A DNA stretch of 42,887 nt, taken from IMG/VR virus record IMGVR_UViG_3300044980_000027, positions 1 through 42,887 of that record; one strand, 5' to 3'. Shown in pieces: positions 1 through 8,923 of this stretch. Position numbers and translations under genes: made by a program. The notes under the pieces are model-generated. The model did not search any database and had not been told where the DNA came from. It was given only the letters and a program-made list of their open reading frames with translations. Every line of letters begins with the position of its first letter. Positions within the stretch are counted from its first letter, which is position 1. This DNA comes from a virus.

Positions 1-122
1 AGAAGTGGGCCAATAAGCTCTATTCCCAACTGATGCACATGTTCCGCACCAATGCGACGGGCGGAATCATGATGGAGGAAGGCGCGGCGCTAGATCAGAT
101 AGAGTTCGAGCGCACATGGTCC
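1..122. repeat. Terminal redundancy, left copy
   Basis: These bases recur at 42766-42887 with a single difference, T at 100 versus A at 42865. The repeat lies inside the portal reading frame and the frame is continuous across the junction. The window is therefore a circular or circularly permuted genome opened in the portal gene, with a unit length of about 42,765 bp. The repeat is more likely an assembly overlap than a biological terminal repeat, because it falls in the middle of a gene. Confidence 0.93.
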
Positions 123-1010
123 GATCCCTCCGCAATCACCATTGTTGCGCCGGGTTCGCTCTCCAGTCCGCAGGGCCCGAAGCTGAAGCCCAAGGACGCG
201 GTGCAGTATCCCGAGGGCATGGACAAGCTGATGGAGTACGCAGTCGGGGCAATCCGCGACACCACCGGTGTCAACCAGGAAATGTTGGGGGCGGCCGACG
301 CACAAGCCCAGAAGGCCGGGATTTTGGAGGCTCAGCGTACGCGCCAGGCGTTTGGCATCCTGGCCGCGTTCTTCGATGGCAAGCGCCGCTATCACAAGAT
401 GCAGGGGCGTTTGCTGCTCAAGATGATGTCGCTCTATATGCCGGCGGACAAGCTGGTGAGGGTGACGGGCCAGGATAACAATCCACAGTACGTTCCTTTG
501 GTTCTGAAGCGCGACGCGGCCGAATACGATGTGATCGTGGACGAAGCGCCGGGTGGACCGAATCAGAAGATGCAAGTGTTCCAAATCCTGCTGCAACTGA
601 TGCCGCTGCTTCAGAACGCCGGCTTGGGCGCCAAAGTTTGGGCCGAACTCGCGCGCTATAGCCCGCTACCAGCCAAGGTCTCCGAGATGATCGCGGCCGA
701 TCTGATCGGGAAGGAACAGGCACAGCAGCAGACCGCGCCGATCCAGCAACAGCTACAGACCCAGGCCGCGACAGCTAAGATCGCGGATATGAGCGCATCT
801 GCGGCACACCATCAGGCCCAGGCAGGCTTGCTGGAGGCGAAGACAGCCGAAACGCACATGAACATCGCTACCGGTGCGAACGAGCCTGAACAGCCCTCGC
901 AGCTCAAGGACGAGGCCGAACTGGCGCAGATCAATCTTGATCGAGCCAAGACGGGCCACTTGCTGAGCCAAACCGTCTCCGAACTTACCGAGCCGAAAGA
1001 GTCGAAATGA
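1..1010 (+). CDS. Portal protein, C-terminal part (continues from 41712-42887)
   Basis: This is the downstream half of the portal gene. Joined to the part at the right window edge it gives about 687 residues, close to the 725 of P22 gp1. The frame enters at base 3 (K-W-A-N-K-L) and matches the end of the right-hand part. The portal is the dodecameric ring at the capsid vertex through which DNA enters and leaves. The C-terminal 150 residues are rich in Q and A (around QAQQQTAPIQQQLQTQ) and predicted helical, like the barrel of P22-type portals. The stop overlaps the scaffold start by 4 nt (ATGA). Confidence 0.9.
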   Translation, partial: KWANKLYSQLMHMFRTNATGGIMMEEGAALDQIEFERTWSDPSAITIVAPGSLSSPQGPKLKPKDAVQYPEGMDKLMEYAVGAIRDTTGVNQEMLGAADAQAQKAGILEAQRTRQAFGILAAFFDGKRRYHKMQGRLLLKMMSLYMPADKLVRVTGQDNNPQYVPLVLKRDAAEYDVIVDEAPGGPNQKMQVFQILLQLMPLLQNAGLGAKVWAELARYSPLPAKVSEMIAADLIGKEQAQQQTAPIQQQLQTQAATAKIADMSASAAHHQAQAGLLEAKTAETHMNIATGANEPEQPSQLKDEAELAQINLDRAKTGHLLSQTVSELTEPKESK

Positions 1011-1786
1011 GCGAAGAAACCGTCATCGAAACTACGGAAACGGTCGAGACGCCAGCGAAGGAACCTCTGGCGCCAGAAGAGCTTGCCAAGCGCCTGAGCG
1101 CCGCGACGCGGGATATGCGTGAATATCGCCGCGAGATCGCCTCTCTGAGAGAGATGATCCAGGCGAGGCCGGCCGTGGAACGCGCCATCGAAGCGGACGA
1201 CAACGAGCCGGACATGGATGTCGATCCTATCGGCTGGATGAAGTTCGCCAAGAAGTACATGGACATGACCAAGGCGGAACGTGCCGAAGCCGAACGCCAG
1301 TCCCAGCAGCAAGCCGAACAGCAAGCGGCCATGGCGCAGATCGGCAAGCGCATGGATGAGTACGAAAAGGACTTCCGCGAGGATCACTCCGACTACGACG
1401 ATGCGGTGGCGCACTTCCGCAAGGTGCGACAAGATGAACTAGCCGAATCTGGCGTCAGCGCATCGGAACTAGGCGATGCGCTACGGCAAGACTTGGTTTC
1501 CGTGGTGGCGAGAGCGATTCGGGCGGGCAAAGACCCGGCGGAAGTGGTCTATAAGCTGGCGAAAAACCGTGGCTTTGGGGTTGACGCCAAGGACAAGAAG
1601 CTTGAGACTATCGAACGTGCGGCCAATGCAGGCAAATCGTTGTCTGCGGCCGGAGGTCGAAGCGCAGGGGACGGCGAGCTAACCTACGAGTACGTTTCCG
1701 GACTCAAAGGGAAGGCTTTCACCGAAGCCTGGGCGAAGTTGAAGGCTCAAGAGCGCAACGCCGAGAAGGCAGCTCGTAGAGCGTAA
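1007..1786 (+). CDS. Putative capsid scaffolding protein
   Basis: The product has 259 residues, is highly charged and is predicted almost wholly helical, with an acidic start (EETVIETTETVET) and a Q/E/A-rich coiled-coil stretch around residues 90-115. It has a basic C-terminal tail (EKAARRA). Its position between portal and major capsid protein, and this composition, are typical of internal scaffolds that direct procapsid assembly and then leave. The start at 1007 overlaps the portal stop. No protease motif is visible. The call rests mainly on gene order and composition. Confidence 0.72.
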   Translation: MSEETVIETTETVETPAKEPLAPEELAKRLSAATRDMREYRREIASLREMIQARPAVERAIEADDNEPDMDVDPIGWMKFAKKYMDMTKAERAEAERQSQQQAEQQAAMAQIGKRMDEYEKDFREDHSDYDDAVAHFRKVRQDELAESGVSASELGDALRQDLVSVVARAIRAGKDPAEVVYKLAKNRGFGVDAKDKKLETIERAANAGKSLSAAGGRSAGDGELTYEYVSGLKGKAFTEAWAKLKAQERNAEKAARRA

Positions 1787-1833
1787 GGGATGGTTCACGT
1801 ACGAACCGAAGCCGCAGGGGCTTAAAGCCTGAC

Positions 1834-1882
1834 TGATGGTCCCCACGGACGGGGATATTCCATTTCTCTGATGGGACCATCA
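1834..1882 (+). promoter_or_regulatory. Leader hairpin occluding the major capsid start
   Basis: TGATGGTCCC (1834-1843) is perfectly complementary to GGGACCATCA (1873-1882), whose last base is the A of the capsid ATG. The only Shine-Dalgarno-like bases (GGGA at 1873) lie inside the right arm. A second stem, TCCCC (1840-1844) with GGGGA (1851-1855), shares bases with the first, so the two are mutually exclusive. A further small stem, AAGCC/GGCTT, lies just upstream near 1808-1824. The arrangement could tune capsid translation. Confidence 0.6.
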
Positions 1883-2943
1883 TGGCTCAGACCTCTTATG
1901 GCGTAAACGCCCCAGAAGCCGTCAAGCTTTGGCGCAAGACCCTCTTTGAGGAAGCGTTGAAGGCCACCTGGGTCGGCAAGTTCCTGGGCGAAGGCTCGGA
2001 TTCGATCCTGCAAATGCTCGATGATACCGGCAAGTCCGCCGGGGACCGGGTGACGACCACCCTTCGCATGCAGCTCGGCGCGGACGGCATTGTCGGCGAC
2101 GGCACGCTGGAGGGAAACGAAGAAGCCCTGATCACCTATACCGACAACCTGCTCATCAACCAGCTGCGCAACGCGGTACGGTCAGGCGGCAAGATGTCAG
2201 ATCAGCGTATTCCATGGTCGGTTCGTGAAGAGGCGATGACTGGCCTGAGCGACTGGTTCGCAGCCCGGTTCGACTTCGGCTTCTTCAACCAGGTCTGCGG
2301 CAATGTCAGCCAGCCGCTGATCCAATACACCGGCCTGAACGCCCCTATCGCGCCGGATGCAAACCACCGGGTTTCGACCACGGCGCACGTCACCGATCAG
2401 ACGCTCGATTCCACCGACAAGTTCGTGCTCGGGCTGATCGACCAGGCTGTCGCGGCAGCCAAGCTGGCGACGCCGGTTATCCGGCCGATCATGGTCAATG
2501 GCGAAGCGAAGTATGTGGCGGTGCTACATACCAACTGCGTCACCGACCTTCGCACCAATACCAACACCGGCCAATGGCTGGATATCCAGAAGGCGGCTGT
2601 CACGGGCGATGGCTCGGCCCGCAACCCGATCTATACGGGCGCTCTGGGCGAGTACAACGGCGTGGTCCTGCATGAATCGACGCGCATCCCGAACGGCTCG
2701 AACTCCTCGACGGGCGTGGCCGTGACCAACACGCGCCGGAATGTGCTGCTTGGCGCTCAGGCCGCTGTGATCGGCTTCGGTCAGGGCCAGAGCATGGATG
2801 CGATGGATTGGGCGGAAGAACTGTTCGACTATGGCAACCAACTTGGGGTGGCCGCGAATTGCATCTTCGGGATCAAGAAGTCGCAGTACAACTCGGCGGA
2901 TTACGGCACGATGCTGATGCCGGCCTACACGACGCAATCCTAG
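1882..2943 (+). CDS. Major capsid protein, N4-gp56 family
   Basis: The product has 353 residues and forms the icosahedral shell. The family is recognised from the ordered blocks GDRVTTTLRMQLGADGIVGD (about 54-73) and LEGNEEALITYTDNLLINQLRNAV (about 75-98), then the IPWSVREEAMTGLSDWFAARFD stretch and the C-terminal FGQGQSMDAMDWAEELFDYGNQLGVAA. This is the N4-gp56/DUF4043 type of HK97-fold coat. No cleavable N-terminal domain is obvious. The gene follows the scaffold after a 95-bp leader containing the start-codon hairpin. Confidence 0.9.
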   Translation: MAQTSYGVNAPEAVKLWRKTLFEEALKATWVGKFLGEGSDSILQMLDDTGKSAGDRVTTTLRMQLGADGIVGDGTLEGNEEALITYTDNLLINQLRNAVRSGGKMSDQRIPWSVREEAMTGLSDWFAARFDFGFFNQVCGNVSQPLIQYTGLNAPIAPDANHRVSTTAHVTDQTLDSTDKFVLGLIDQAVAAAKLATPVIRPIMVNGEAKYVAVLHTNCVTDLRTNTNTGQWLDIQKAAVTGDGSARNPIYTGALGEYNGVVLHESTRIPNGSNSSTGVAVTNTRRNVLLGAQAAVIGFGQGQSMDAMDWAEELFDYGNQLGVAANCIFGIKKSQYNSADYGTMLMPAYTTQS

Positions 2944-2958
2944 GGAAAGCTGACGAAC

Positions 2959-3405
2959 ATGACGCAATCCGCTCGCCAGCTCGACCTTCAGGTCGCGCAC
3001 ACTATCCGCTTCGACTTCACCTTCAACAGCATCCAGGGCCAGCCGGGCAACAACACGGTTGCCCTCGCCAATGCGGCCCTGGCGGCCGGGGTGCAGATCG
3101 GCACCCTCCCGCCTGGCGCTGTGCCGATCAACTGCAACGCCTACGTGGACGTGGCCTTCAACAACGGGACCAACAATCTATTCTCGGTGGGCCTCACCGC
3201 GACGGGAACCGACTTTGTGTCCAGTGGTTCGCTAGCCTCGAAAGCAGCGGTGATCACGGCGGCCCCGATTGCCGCGATTGCGACATGTAAGGCTGTGACC
3301 TCCAATGCCGGCACGCCGATCTATCTCTCGACCAGCCAGACGGGCACGGCCCCGACGACGGGTCAATGCACGATCAGCTTGAGCTACCATCCCAATCTGG
3401 GCTGA
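2959..3405 (+). CDS. Small virion protein after the capsid gene (decoration-like)
   Basis: The product has 148 residues, is rich in A, T, S, G and N, and is predicted beta-strand, without a signal peptide. It starts 15 nt after the capsid stop with a GGGAAA Shine-Dalgarno-like run. Small beta proteins directly behind an N4-gp56 capsid gene are commonly capsid decoration or head-stabilising proteins, and that is the inference here. I do not recognise a named family. The following 66 bp (3406-3471) hold only a G-rich ribosome-binding region for the next gene. Confidence 0.55.
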   Translation: MTQSARQLDLQVAHTIRFDFTFNSIQGQPGNNTVALANAALAAGVQIGTLPPGAVPINCNAYVDVAFNNGTNNLFSVGLTATGTDFVSSGSLASKAAVITAAPIAAIATCKAVTSNAGTPIYLSTSQTGTAPTTGQCTISLSYHPNLG

Positions 3406-3471
3406 TCATGCGGCGCCGGACGATCTGGCAAGCGCAGCGGGAGGCTGAGCAAGGGGCGACGGTAAGGGAAG

Positions 3472-4122
3472 ATGGCGGTTCCAGGCTCGACACTCGCGGA
3501 CCTACAGAACCGGATCATCACGGAGACCAACCGCGACGACCTCGGGGACGTCCTCGCAAATCAGCTCAACCAGTCGATAGCGGACGCAATCTCCGACTAC
3601 GGTAACGAGCGGTTCTGGTTCAACGAACTTCGCCTCACCACGACGATTGCCTCAGGTAGCCAATATACCGCGCTCCCGACAGGCTATGAGTTGATCGATG
3701 ATGTCTATATCGTCGTCGGCGGGGTCAACTTCTGGCTTCAAAAGAAGACCAATGACTACTTGGAGAGCCTCTATACGATCCCTCAGATTGGTCAGCCGAT
3801 CTATTGGGCGCCATATCTGACGCAGGCCCGCGTGTGGCCCACGCCGAACACCAACTATCCGGCGATCTGGCTGACGGTCTCCGATGTCACGCCGGCCCTC
3901 ACCTATGGACCAGTCCCAGATACCCTGAACCAGTCCAACAACTGGACCACGGACGGCATGCGGCTGATTACAGCGAAGGCCAAGCACTTCCTCTATCGAG
4001 ACGTGTTCAAGGATGCAGATGCGGCGACGGCGGCCATGGATGCGGTCGAGGCGGCGTATGCGAACATGAAGGGGATCACGAACAGACGGCTCTCCACGGG
4101 CTTTGTGAGGGCGGCATGGTGA
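3472..4122 (+). CDS. Head-tail adaptor, P22 gp4-like
   Basis: The product has 216 residues. The N-terminal helices (LADLQNRIITETNRDD, then LNQSIADAISDYGNERFWFNE), the central beta part PTGYELIDDVYIVVGG, and a helical C-terminus (MRLITAKAKHFLYRDVFKD) resemble adaptor proteins that bind below the portal in podoviruses. P22 gp4 is 166 residues, so this one is longer. A GGGAAG Shine-Dalgarno precedes the ATG. Its position between the capsid and tail genes supports the role. Confidence 0.65.
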   Translation: MAVPGSTLADLQNRIITETNRDDLGDVLANQLNQSIADAISDYGNERFWFNELRLTTTIASGSQYTALPTGYELIDDVYIVVGGVNFWLQKKTNDYLESLYTIPQIGQPIYWAPYLTQARVWPTPNTNYPAIWLTVSDVTPALTYGPVPDTLNQSNNWTTDGMRLITAKAKHFLYRDVFKDADAATAAMDAVEAAYANMKGITNRRLSTGFVRAAW

Positions 4123-4346
4123 ATGTGGTCAATGAGGCCGGCATTCCCGCATGGGGTGGGCGCCTCGTCCTGCAAATCCAGGCCGCGTTTGGAAGCGTGA
4201 GTTCGTCGCTCGCGACACTGAGCGGTGTTCCGTCTGTGCTGGCGAGTTCAACCAGCTATGCCAATGACGCGGCGGCGGCGGCAGGTGGGGTGAAGGTGGG
4301 GCAATACTACCGTAATGGCTCCGTGGTGCAGGTGAGGGTCAGCTAG
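4116..4346 (+). CDS. Small uncharacterised structural-region protein
   Basis: The product has 76 residues. The start overlaps the adaptor stop by 7 nt and the stop shares one base with the next gene. It has a hydrophobic, alanine- and serine-rich middle (SSSLATLSGVPSVLASSTS) and a short C-terminal beta motif, VGQYYRNGSVVQVRVS. That C-terminal motif is one I associate with small proteins beside phage tail-fibre genes. Function unknown. Confidence 0.6.
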   Translation: MVNVVNEAGIPAWGGRLVLQIQAAFGSVSSSLATLSGVPSVLASSTSYANDAAAAAGGVKVGQYYRNGSVVQVRVS

Positions 4347-5674
4347 TGCCATCCTCATTTACCCCGTTAAACCGCTTCGAGGAACAGAACCCCGGGGAGA
4401 ATCTGAACACCTGGGGCTCGAAGCTTAACGCCGACACGATAGCCCTGATCGATTTCGCGATCTCGGGCAGAACAGCGCTGACGCCATCGGGTCCCATCAC
4501 ACTCACCACGGCAAATGGCGCGGCTGACCAGGGACGCTCGGCGATCCTCGATCTGACCTCGGGGACGGGTGGAACGATCACTATCCCAGCCCTGAGCCAT
4601 GTCTATCAGGTGCACAATAACTGCTCCGGCAATGCGGTGTTCACCACCGGCTCTGGCATAAGCGCCACGGTCGAACCAGGAAGTCTCGCCACGGTCATCT
4701 GTGACGGAACCAACTGCTATCGCTTCGCCGACGCAGCCGATATCGCTGTCGCTTTGGCAGCCGCCGAAGCTTATACGGATGCAGCCGCCTTCTCCTCCGC
4801 CTCCGGCAATCTGCCAGGCCAGGGCGGGAACGCGGGCAAGTTCCTCGTCACCAATGGCACAAGCCCTTCCTGGCTGGCGATCACGTCGCTCAACGTCACC
4901 ACGGCGCTAGGCTTCACGCCTCAGGTGGCCTTGGGTTTCACACCCCTGAATCCCGCCAATAATCTCTCCGATGTCGGCAACGTCGGCACAGCCAGGACCA
5001 ATCTCGGCGTCTCCCAAACTGGGATGGACCCAGCCTACAACCTGAAGACCAACAATCTCTCCGATGTGGCCAGTGTCGCAACCGCGAGGACCAATCTCGG
5101 CGTCACCGCGACAGGTGCGGATGCAGCCTATGCGAAGGTTGCTAACAACCTCTCGGACCTTGCAAACGCCGCAACCGCCAGAACCAATCTTGGCATTGTC
5201 GTGCCGACCTACGCTCAATTCCGCAATGCACAGACCAACGGTTCAGGCAGTGGGGAGACCCTGACCTCGGCGACATGGAAACAGCGTGTCCTAAACACGA
5301 CCGTCGCCAATACGATTTCGGGCGCGTCGCTGGGCTCAAACCAGATCACATTGCCGGCCGGGACGTATTATTTCAGCGCCTCGGTTCCGTCGCTAAACAC
5401 CTCTACTATCGCCGAGACGATTTCCTCGCGCCTAAGAAACATCACGGACGGTTCGACCATTTCAGTGTCGCAAGCGATACTGACCCAGATCAGTGCGAGC
5501 ACATCGGCGGGTACGGTTAACACGATGGCTGGCGTATTCGTTTTGGCCGCCTCGAAGGTGATCGAAATCGATACCTACATGAACACCAGCGGCGGCACGG
5601 CCTCGGGCGGTAGTGCGGTAAGCGGCGGCGAATCCGAGATTTACACCGATATCACCTTCATGAAGATTGCCTGA
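4346..5674 (+). CDS. Tail fibre protein with NLSD-ARTNLG repeats
   Basis: The product has 442 residues and starts at GTG. Between about residues 205 and 290 the motif N-N-L-S-D-V-x-x-x-x-T-A-R-T-N-L-G occurs three times, the classic shaft repeat of phage side-tail fibres. A short helical N-terminus (PLNRFEEQNPGENLNTW) likely docks to the tail. The C-terminal 140 residues look like a beta-sandwich tip (ITLPAGTYYFSASVPSLNTS), the probable receptor-binding end. It has no export signal, unlike the next gene. Confidence 0.85.
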   Translation: MPSSFTPLNRFEEQNPGENLNTWGSKLNADTIALIDFAISGRTALTPSGPITLTTANGAADQGRSAILDLTSGTGGTITIPALSHVYQVHNNCSGNAVFTTGSGISATVEPGSLATVICDGTNCYRFADAADIAVALAAAEAYTDAAAFSSASGNLPGQGGNAGKFLVTNGTSPSWLAITSLNVTTALGFTPQVALGFTPLNPANNLSDVGNVGTARTNLGVSQTGMDPAYNLKTNNLSDVASVATARTNLGVTATGADAAYAKVANNLSDLANAATARTNLGIVVPTYAQFRNAQTNGSGSGETLTSATWKQRVLNTTVANTISGASLGSNQITLPAGTYYFSASVPSLNTSTIAETISSRLRNITDGSTISVSQAILTQISASTSAGTVNTMAGVFVLAASKVIEIDTYMNTSGGTASGGSAVSGGESEIYTDITFMKIA

Positions 5675-6834
5675 TGCGCAAAATCCTGGCCCTCTTGTGC
5701 GCTTTGGCGCTGGCAACGCCGGGCTTTGCTGGGCCAATCGCTGGTTATCCCGCCGCAACGCTGCCCTATAATCCATCGGATGCGGTGATCGGAACGCAAG
5801 GCAGCGTCACCAAGCAGTTCACCATGACTGGCATTGCGGGCGCAGTGGCGAACACATCGAATGTGTTCAGCCAGCCTCAATCCGTGGTCTGTCCCTCCGC
5901 GATAACTCAATGCCTAGCGACTTCGCAGATCGTTAGCGGTACGGCCGGTGGGAATTGCGGAGATGCGCTTGGGATCACCTATCCCTGCGCCAACCTGTTC
6001 TACATTTCGTCGGAAGGAGCCGATGGAAGCAGCTTTCCGGCCTATGACGACTTCCAGTTCCGGGTCGATTACGCCGCCAGCATGAAAGGCTTGCGCCAGG
6101 CCGTAGATGTGCTGGCGATCATGACTCATCCGTCAAGCAATTCGGCCAATACCGGATATGGCGCGAGCGCTTTCGAGTTCTATGCCAATGTCAACGACGG
6201 AGGACTGACTGGCGGTATCAACAATGGGCGCGGTTCGGCCTTTGGTGAAAATCCCGTTGTTGTCCTTGGGTCTGGCGCTACCTTCTGGTTTGGCGCGGTT
6301 CCCTCGGAATGCAATGTCAACATCAACACGGGCGCATCCGCTTATGTTCGCTTTTGCTATAGCGCCGTGAACGGCTCGGGAGGCGCGCTCCAGGCGTTGC
6401 TTCTCCCCAACGACGCCGCCTTTCACGTCGGAAATCAGCTAGCGGGAGGTGCGTGGCACCAAGCCTTCAATATGAGCGACCTGAATGGAGCTGCGCCCCT
6501 GGATAGCACCGGGTGTGTCATCTGCAACGACGGCGCAAGCCATGGGATCGGGACGGGCATTGACTTTTCGTCCTATACCATCCCAGCCGCCAACCCCCTC
6601 ATCAAGGGCGCGAATGGCTTTTCTGTCGGCGGAGCTGGTGTGATCCATAAAGCTCAAGTGATCTTCGCCAATCTCGCGACGGTCGATCCCTCGCCTGTCG
6701 TTGGGGATGAGCTTGTGATCACCGATGCGAGCGCCTGCACAGCTAATGCGGCGGTGACGACAGGTGGTGGGACCGTCCATGCATGCCCGGTGATCTACAC
6801 CGGCTCTCAATGGCTCGCGCCTATCACCCACTGA
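5674..6834 (+). CDS. Secreted or tail-associated beta-rich protein with a Sec signal
   Basis: The product has 386 residues. It begins MRKILALLCALALATPGFAG, a textbook Sec signal (basic n-region, hydrophobic core, likely cleavage after GFA). The rest is Gly/Asn/Ser-rich and predicted beta, ending in a small domain (VVGDELVITDASACTANAAV). The ATGA start overlaps the fibre stop, so it is co-translated with tail genes. Cysteine pairs, as in VCPSAITQC and GNCGDALGITYPC, fit a protein that folds outside the cytoplasm. Function unknown; it may be a periplasmic or released virion-associated protein. Confidence 0.6.
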   Translation: MRKILALLCALALATPGFAGPIAGYPAATLPYNPSDAVIGTQGSVTKQFTMTGIAGAVANTSNVFSQPQSVVCPSAITQCLATSQIVSGTAGGNCGDALGITYPCANLFYISSEGADGSSFPAYDDFQFRVDYAASMKGLRQAVDVLAIMTHPSSNSANTGYGASAFEFYANVNDGGLTGGINNGRGSAFGENPVVVLGSGATFWFGAVPSECNVNINTGASAYVRFCYSAVNGSGGALQALLLPNDAAFHVGNQLAGGAWHQAFNMSDLNGAAPLDSTGCVICNDGASHGIGTGIDFSSYTIPAANPLIKGANGFSVGGAGVIHKAQVIFANLATVDPSPVVGDELVITDASACTANAAVTTGGGTVHACPVIYTGSQWLAPITH

Positions 6835-8483
6835 TGAAAATCCCCCTCGAAATCCCGCCTGGCGTGATTGTGGACGATACGACCTTCAGCGTCGGTCAGA
6901 CCGCATGGGCGGATGTGAACAACGTGCGATTCTGGCGTGGTCAGCCGCAGGTGATCGGAGGTTGGCAACGGCTCACCACGACAGCGCTAACAGGGGTTTG
7001 CCGCAGCATCTTTCCGTGGACGGATAATGCCGGAACGCTGAACATCGCCTTTGGCACGAACAGCAATCTGGAAGTCTGGATCAATGGCTCGCTGTATGAC
7101 ATCACGCCAATGTTGGCCACGCCACTGTTGGATAGCGGCGGCAACCCGCTCACCGATTCAAGCGGCAACCTGATCTATGACGCCAACGGCTTCTTGCCTG
7201 GAAATGTGGACGGAACGGGCGGTTCTGGTTATGGGACGGGCGCATATGGCTCGGGGCTTTATGGCGAACCTTCACCTGGAACGAACTTCCCACTGACCTG
7301 GAGCTTCGCGCCGTGGGGTCAGAACCTAATGGCCTGTCCCCGAGGGCAGCCCATCTATCAGTGGACCAACAATCCAGCGGTTCCGGCCGCTACTTTGGCC
7401 AACGGTCCTCCGCAAGTGACCTACATGCTGGTGACCAATACACGCCAGGTCATGGCGCTGGGATGTAACGAAGAGCTCTCCGGTACCTTCAATCCACGCT
7501 GCATCCGCTTCTCGGATATTGAGAACCCGACTGTATGGACCACGGCCGTCACCAACAATGCCGGCGAGTTCATCTTGCAGGGCTCGGGGCAGATCGTCGG
7601 GGCGCAGCTGATCGGCAACTATGTGTTCGTGTGGACCGACAACGAGCTTTATCTCGGAACCTACGATCCTACGCTAAACGAGGTAGGATTGCCGAACGGC
7701 TGGACCTTCCCGGCGGTAGGCGAAAATTGTGGGCTGATCGGCCCGAATGCGGCCGTGGTGCTCTCGGACCAGGCGGCTTATTGGTTTGGCTCGAACGGCC
7801 AGATTCATGCCTGCGTGCTTGGAGGGGCGCCGCAGATTATCACCTGTCCGATGCAGGAAGATGTATTCAGCCACGTAGCGCAGGGCCAGCAAGCCAAGAT
7901 CGCCGCGTCGAGCACAACCGAATATGGCGAAATCCGCTTTGACTATCCCGATAGCCGGGATGGCATCGAAAACAGCCGCTACTTCGTCTATTCCTCGGGT
8001 GGAAACCTAGCCCCCGTGGCCGGTTATGGCCGATTGGATACGGTGTGGTCCAAGGGCGTCATGGTGCGCACGGCCTATCAGGACGCAGGCCCATCGCCTT
8101 ATCCGCTGGGCGTCGATTTTGGCGGTAACATCTACTACCACGAATTGGGGCAATCGGCGGATGGCGCAACGTTCGATGCCTATGCCGAGACGGCGGACTT
8201 CTATGCCAGCGACAACGTTGAGGAAGTGCTGGAGGCTAGGGGCATTTGGCCAGACATACAAGCCCAGGTGGGGGCGATCAACTTGACGATCTATTCGCGG
8301 TTATACCCGCAAGATTTGAAGGTTCGATCCAGAGGGCCAATGGCCCTGACCCCCGAACAATCCAAGAAGGATTTCCTAATCACCGGGCGTATCCTACGGA
8401 TTCGATATGAGAGCACGGCAGCGCCGATGTTCTGGCGTTTGGGGAGGCCGGTTTATGACGCGGTTCCGGCGGGGCTGAGATGA
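6834..8483 (+). CDS. Packaged-DNA stabilisation / tail hub protein, P22 gp10-like
   Basis: The product has 549 residues. The ATG at 6834 overlaps the previous stop (TGATG). An upstream in-frame ATG at 6783 lies inside the preceding gene and is disfavoured. The N-terminus (IPPGVIVDDTTFSVGQTAW, then NVRFWRGQPQVIGGWQRL) and the repeated aromatic beta blades (YVFVWTDNELYLGTYDP; YWFGSNGQIHACVLGG) resemble the beta-propeller plug proteins of P22-like tails, which close the portal channel after packaging. Family assignment is by recognition of this pattern. Confidence 0.7.
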   Translation: MKIPLEIPPGVIVDDTTFSVGQTAWADVNNVRFWRGQPQVIGGWQRLTTTALTGVCRSIFPWTDNAGTLNIAFGTNSNLEVWINGSLYDITPMLATPLLDSGGNPLTDSSGNLIYDANGFLPGNVDGTGGSGYGTGAYGSGLYGEPSPGTNFPLTWSFAPWGQNLMACPRGQPIYQWTNNPAVPAATLANGPPQVTYMLVTNTRQVMALGCNEELSGTFNPRCIRFSDIENPTVWTTAVTNNAGEFILQGSGQIVGAQLIGNYVFVWTDNELYLGTYDPTLNEVGLPNGWTFPAVGENCGLIGPNAAVVLSDQAAYWFGSNGQIHACVLGGAPQIITCPMQEDVFSHVAQGQQAKIAASSTTEYGEIRFDYPDSRDGIENSRYFVYSSGGNLAPVAGYGRLDTVWSKGVMVRTAYQDAGPSPYPLGVDFGGNIYYHELGQSADGATFDAYAETADFYASDNVEEVLEARGIWPDIQAQVGAINLTIYSRLYPQDLKVRSRGPMALTPEQSKKDFLITGRILRIRYESTAAPMFWRLGRPVYDAVPAGLR

Positions 8484-8923
8484 AGAACCTGGACGTTGAA
8501 CTCAGGGAAATGGGTATCGATCCGGCCGAGCCCTTGCTTCCGGCGGTGCAGGAAGTGGCGCGGCCTCCGCATGCGCATTGGGCCAGATGCAAGACCTGGA
8601 TCGCGGATGGTTTGGGCGATGGTCTCTTGAAGATCGAGGATATCGAGCAGGCGCTGAGCAACGGAGAAGCGGTGCTGTGGCCCGGCGAGAAATCGGCTAT
8701 AGTGACCGAGTTCGTCACCTATCCATCGGGGGAAAGGGCCAGCCAGGTCATGAGCGCCGGAGGCGATCTTGCCGAAATCCTCGCCATGGTTCCGGGGATG
8801 GAGGCGTTCGCCCGACTGAATGGCTGCTCGCGGTCCATCGTGGAAGGCCGTAGAGGCTGGGAAAAAGTCCTACGTAGCGCGGGATATGCCTATCTGTCGT
8901 CCAAACTCGGGAAGGCGCTCTGA
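8480..8923 (+). CDS. Conserved tail/ejection-region protein of unknown function
   Basis: The product has 147 residues. It is soluble, with no membrane segment. The blocks EQALSNGEAVLWPGEKSAIVTE and a C-terminal GRRGWEKVLRSAGY are typical of a conserved small protein I associate with the gp10-like gene and the ejection proteins of podoviruses. It is linked by 4-nt overlaps at both ends. It could be an assembly factor or a minor virion protein. Confidence 0.6.
   Translation: MKNLDVELREMGIDPAEPLLPAVQEVARPPHAHWARCKTWIADGLGDGLLKIEDIEQALSNGEAVLWPGEKSAIVTEFVTYPSGERASQVMSAGGDLAEILAMVPGMEAFARLNGCSRSIVEGRRGWEKVLRSAGYAYLSSKLGKAL

Noticed and set aside
3366-3605. Plus-strand 79-codon frame between two virion genes
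   Set aside because: Overlaps both neighbours and is very basic and low-complexity; it is a shadow frame.
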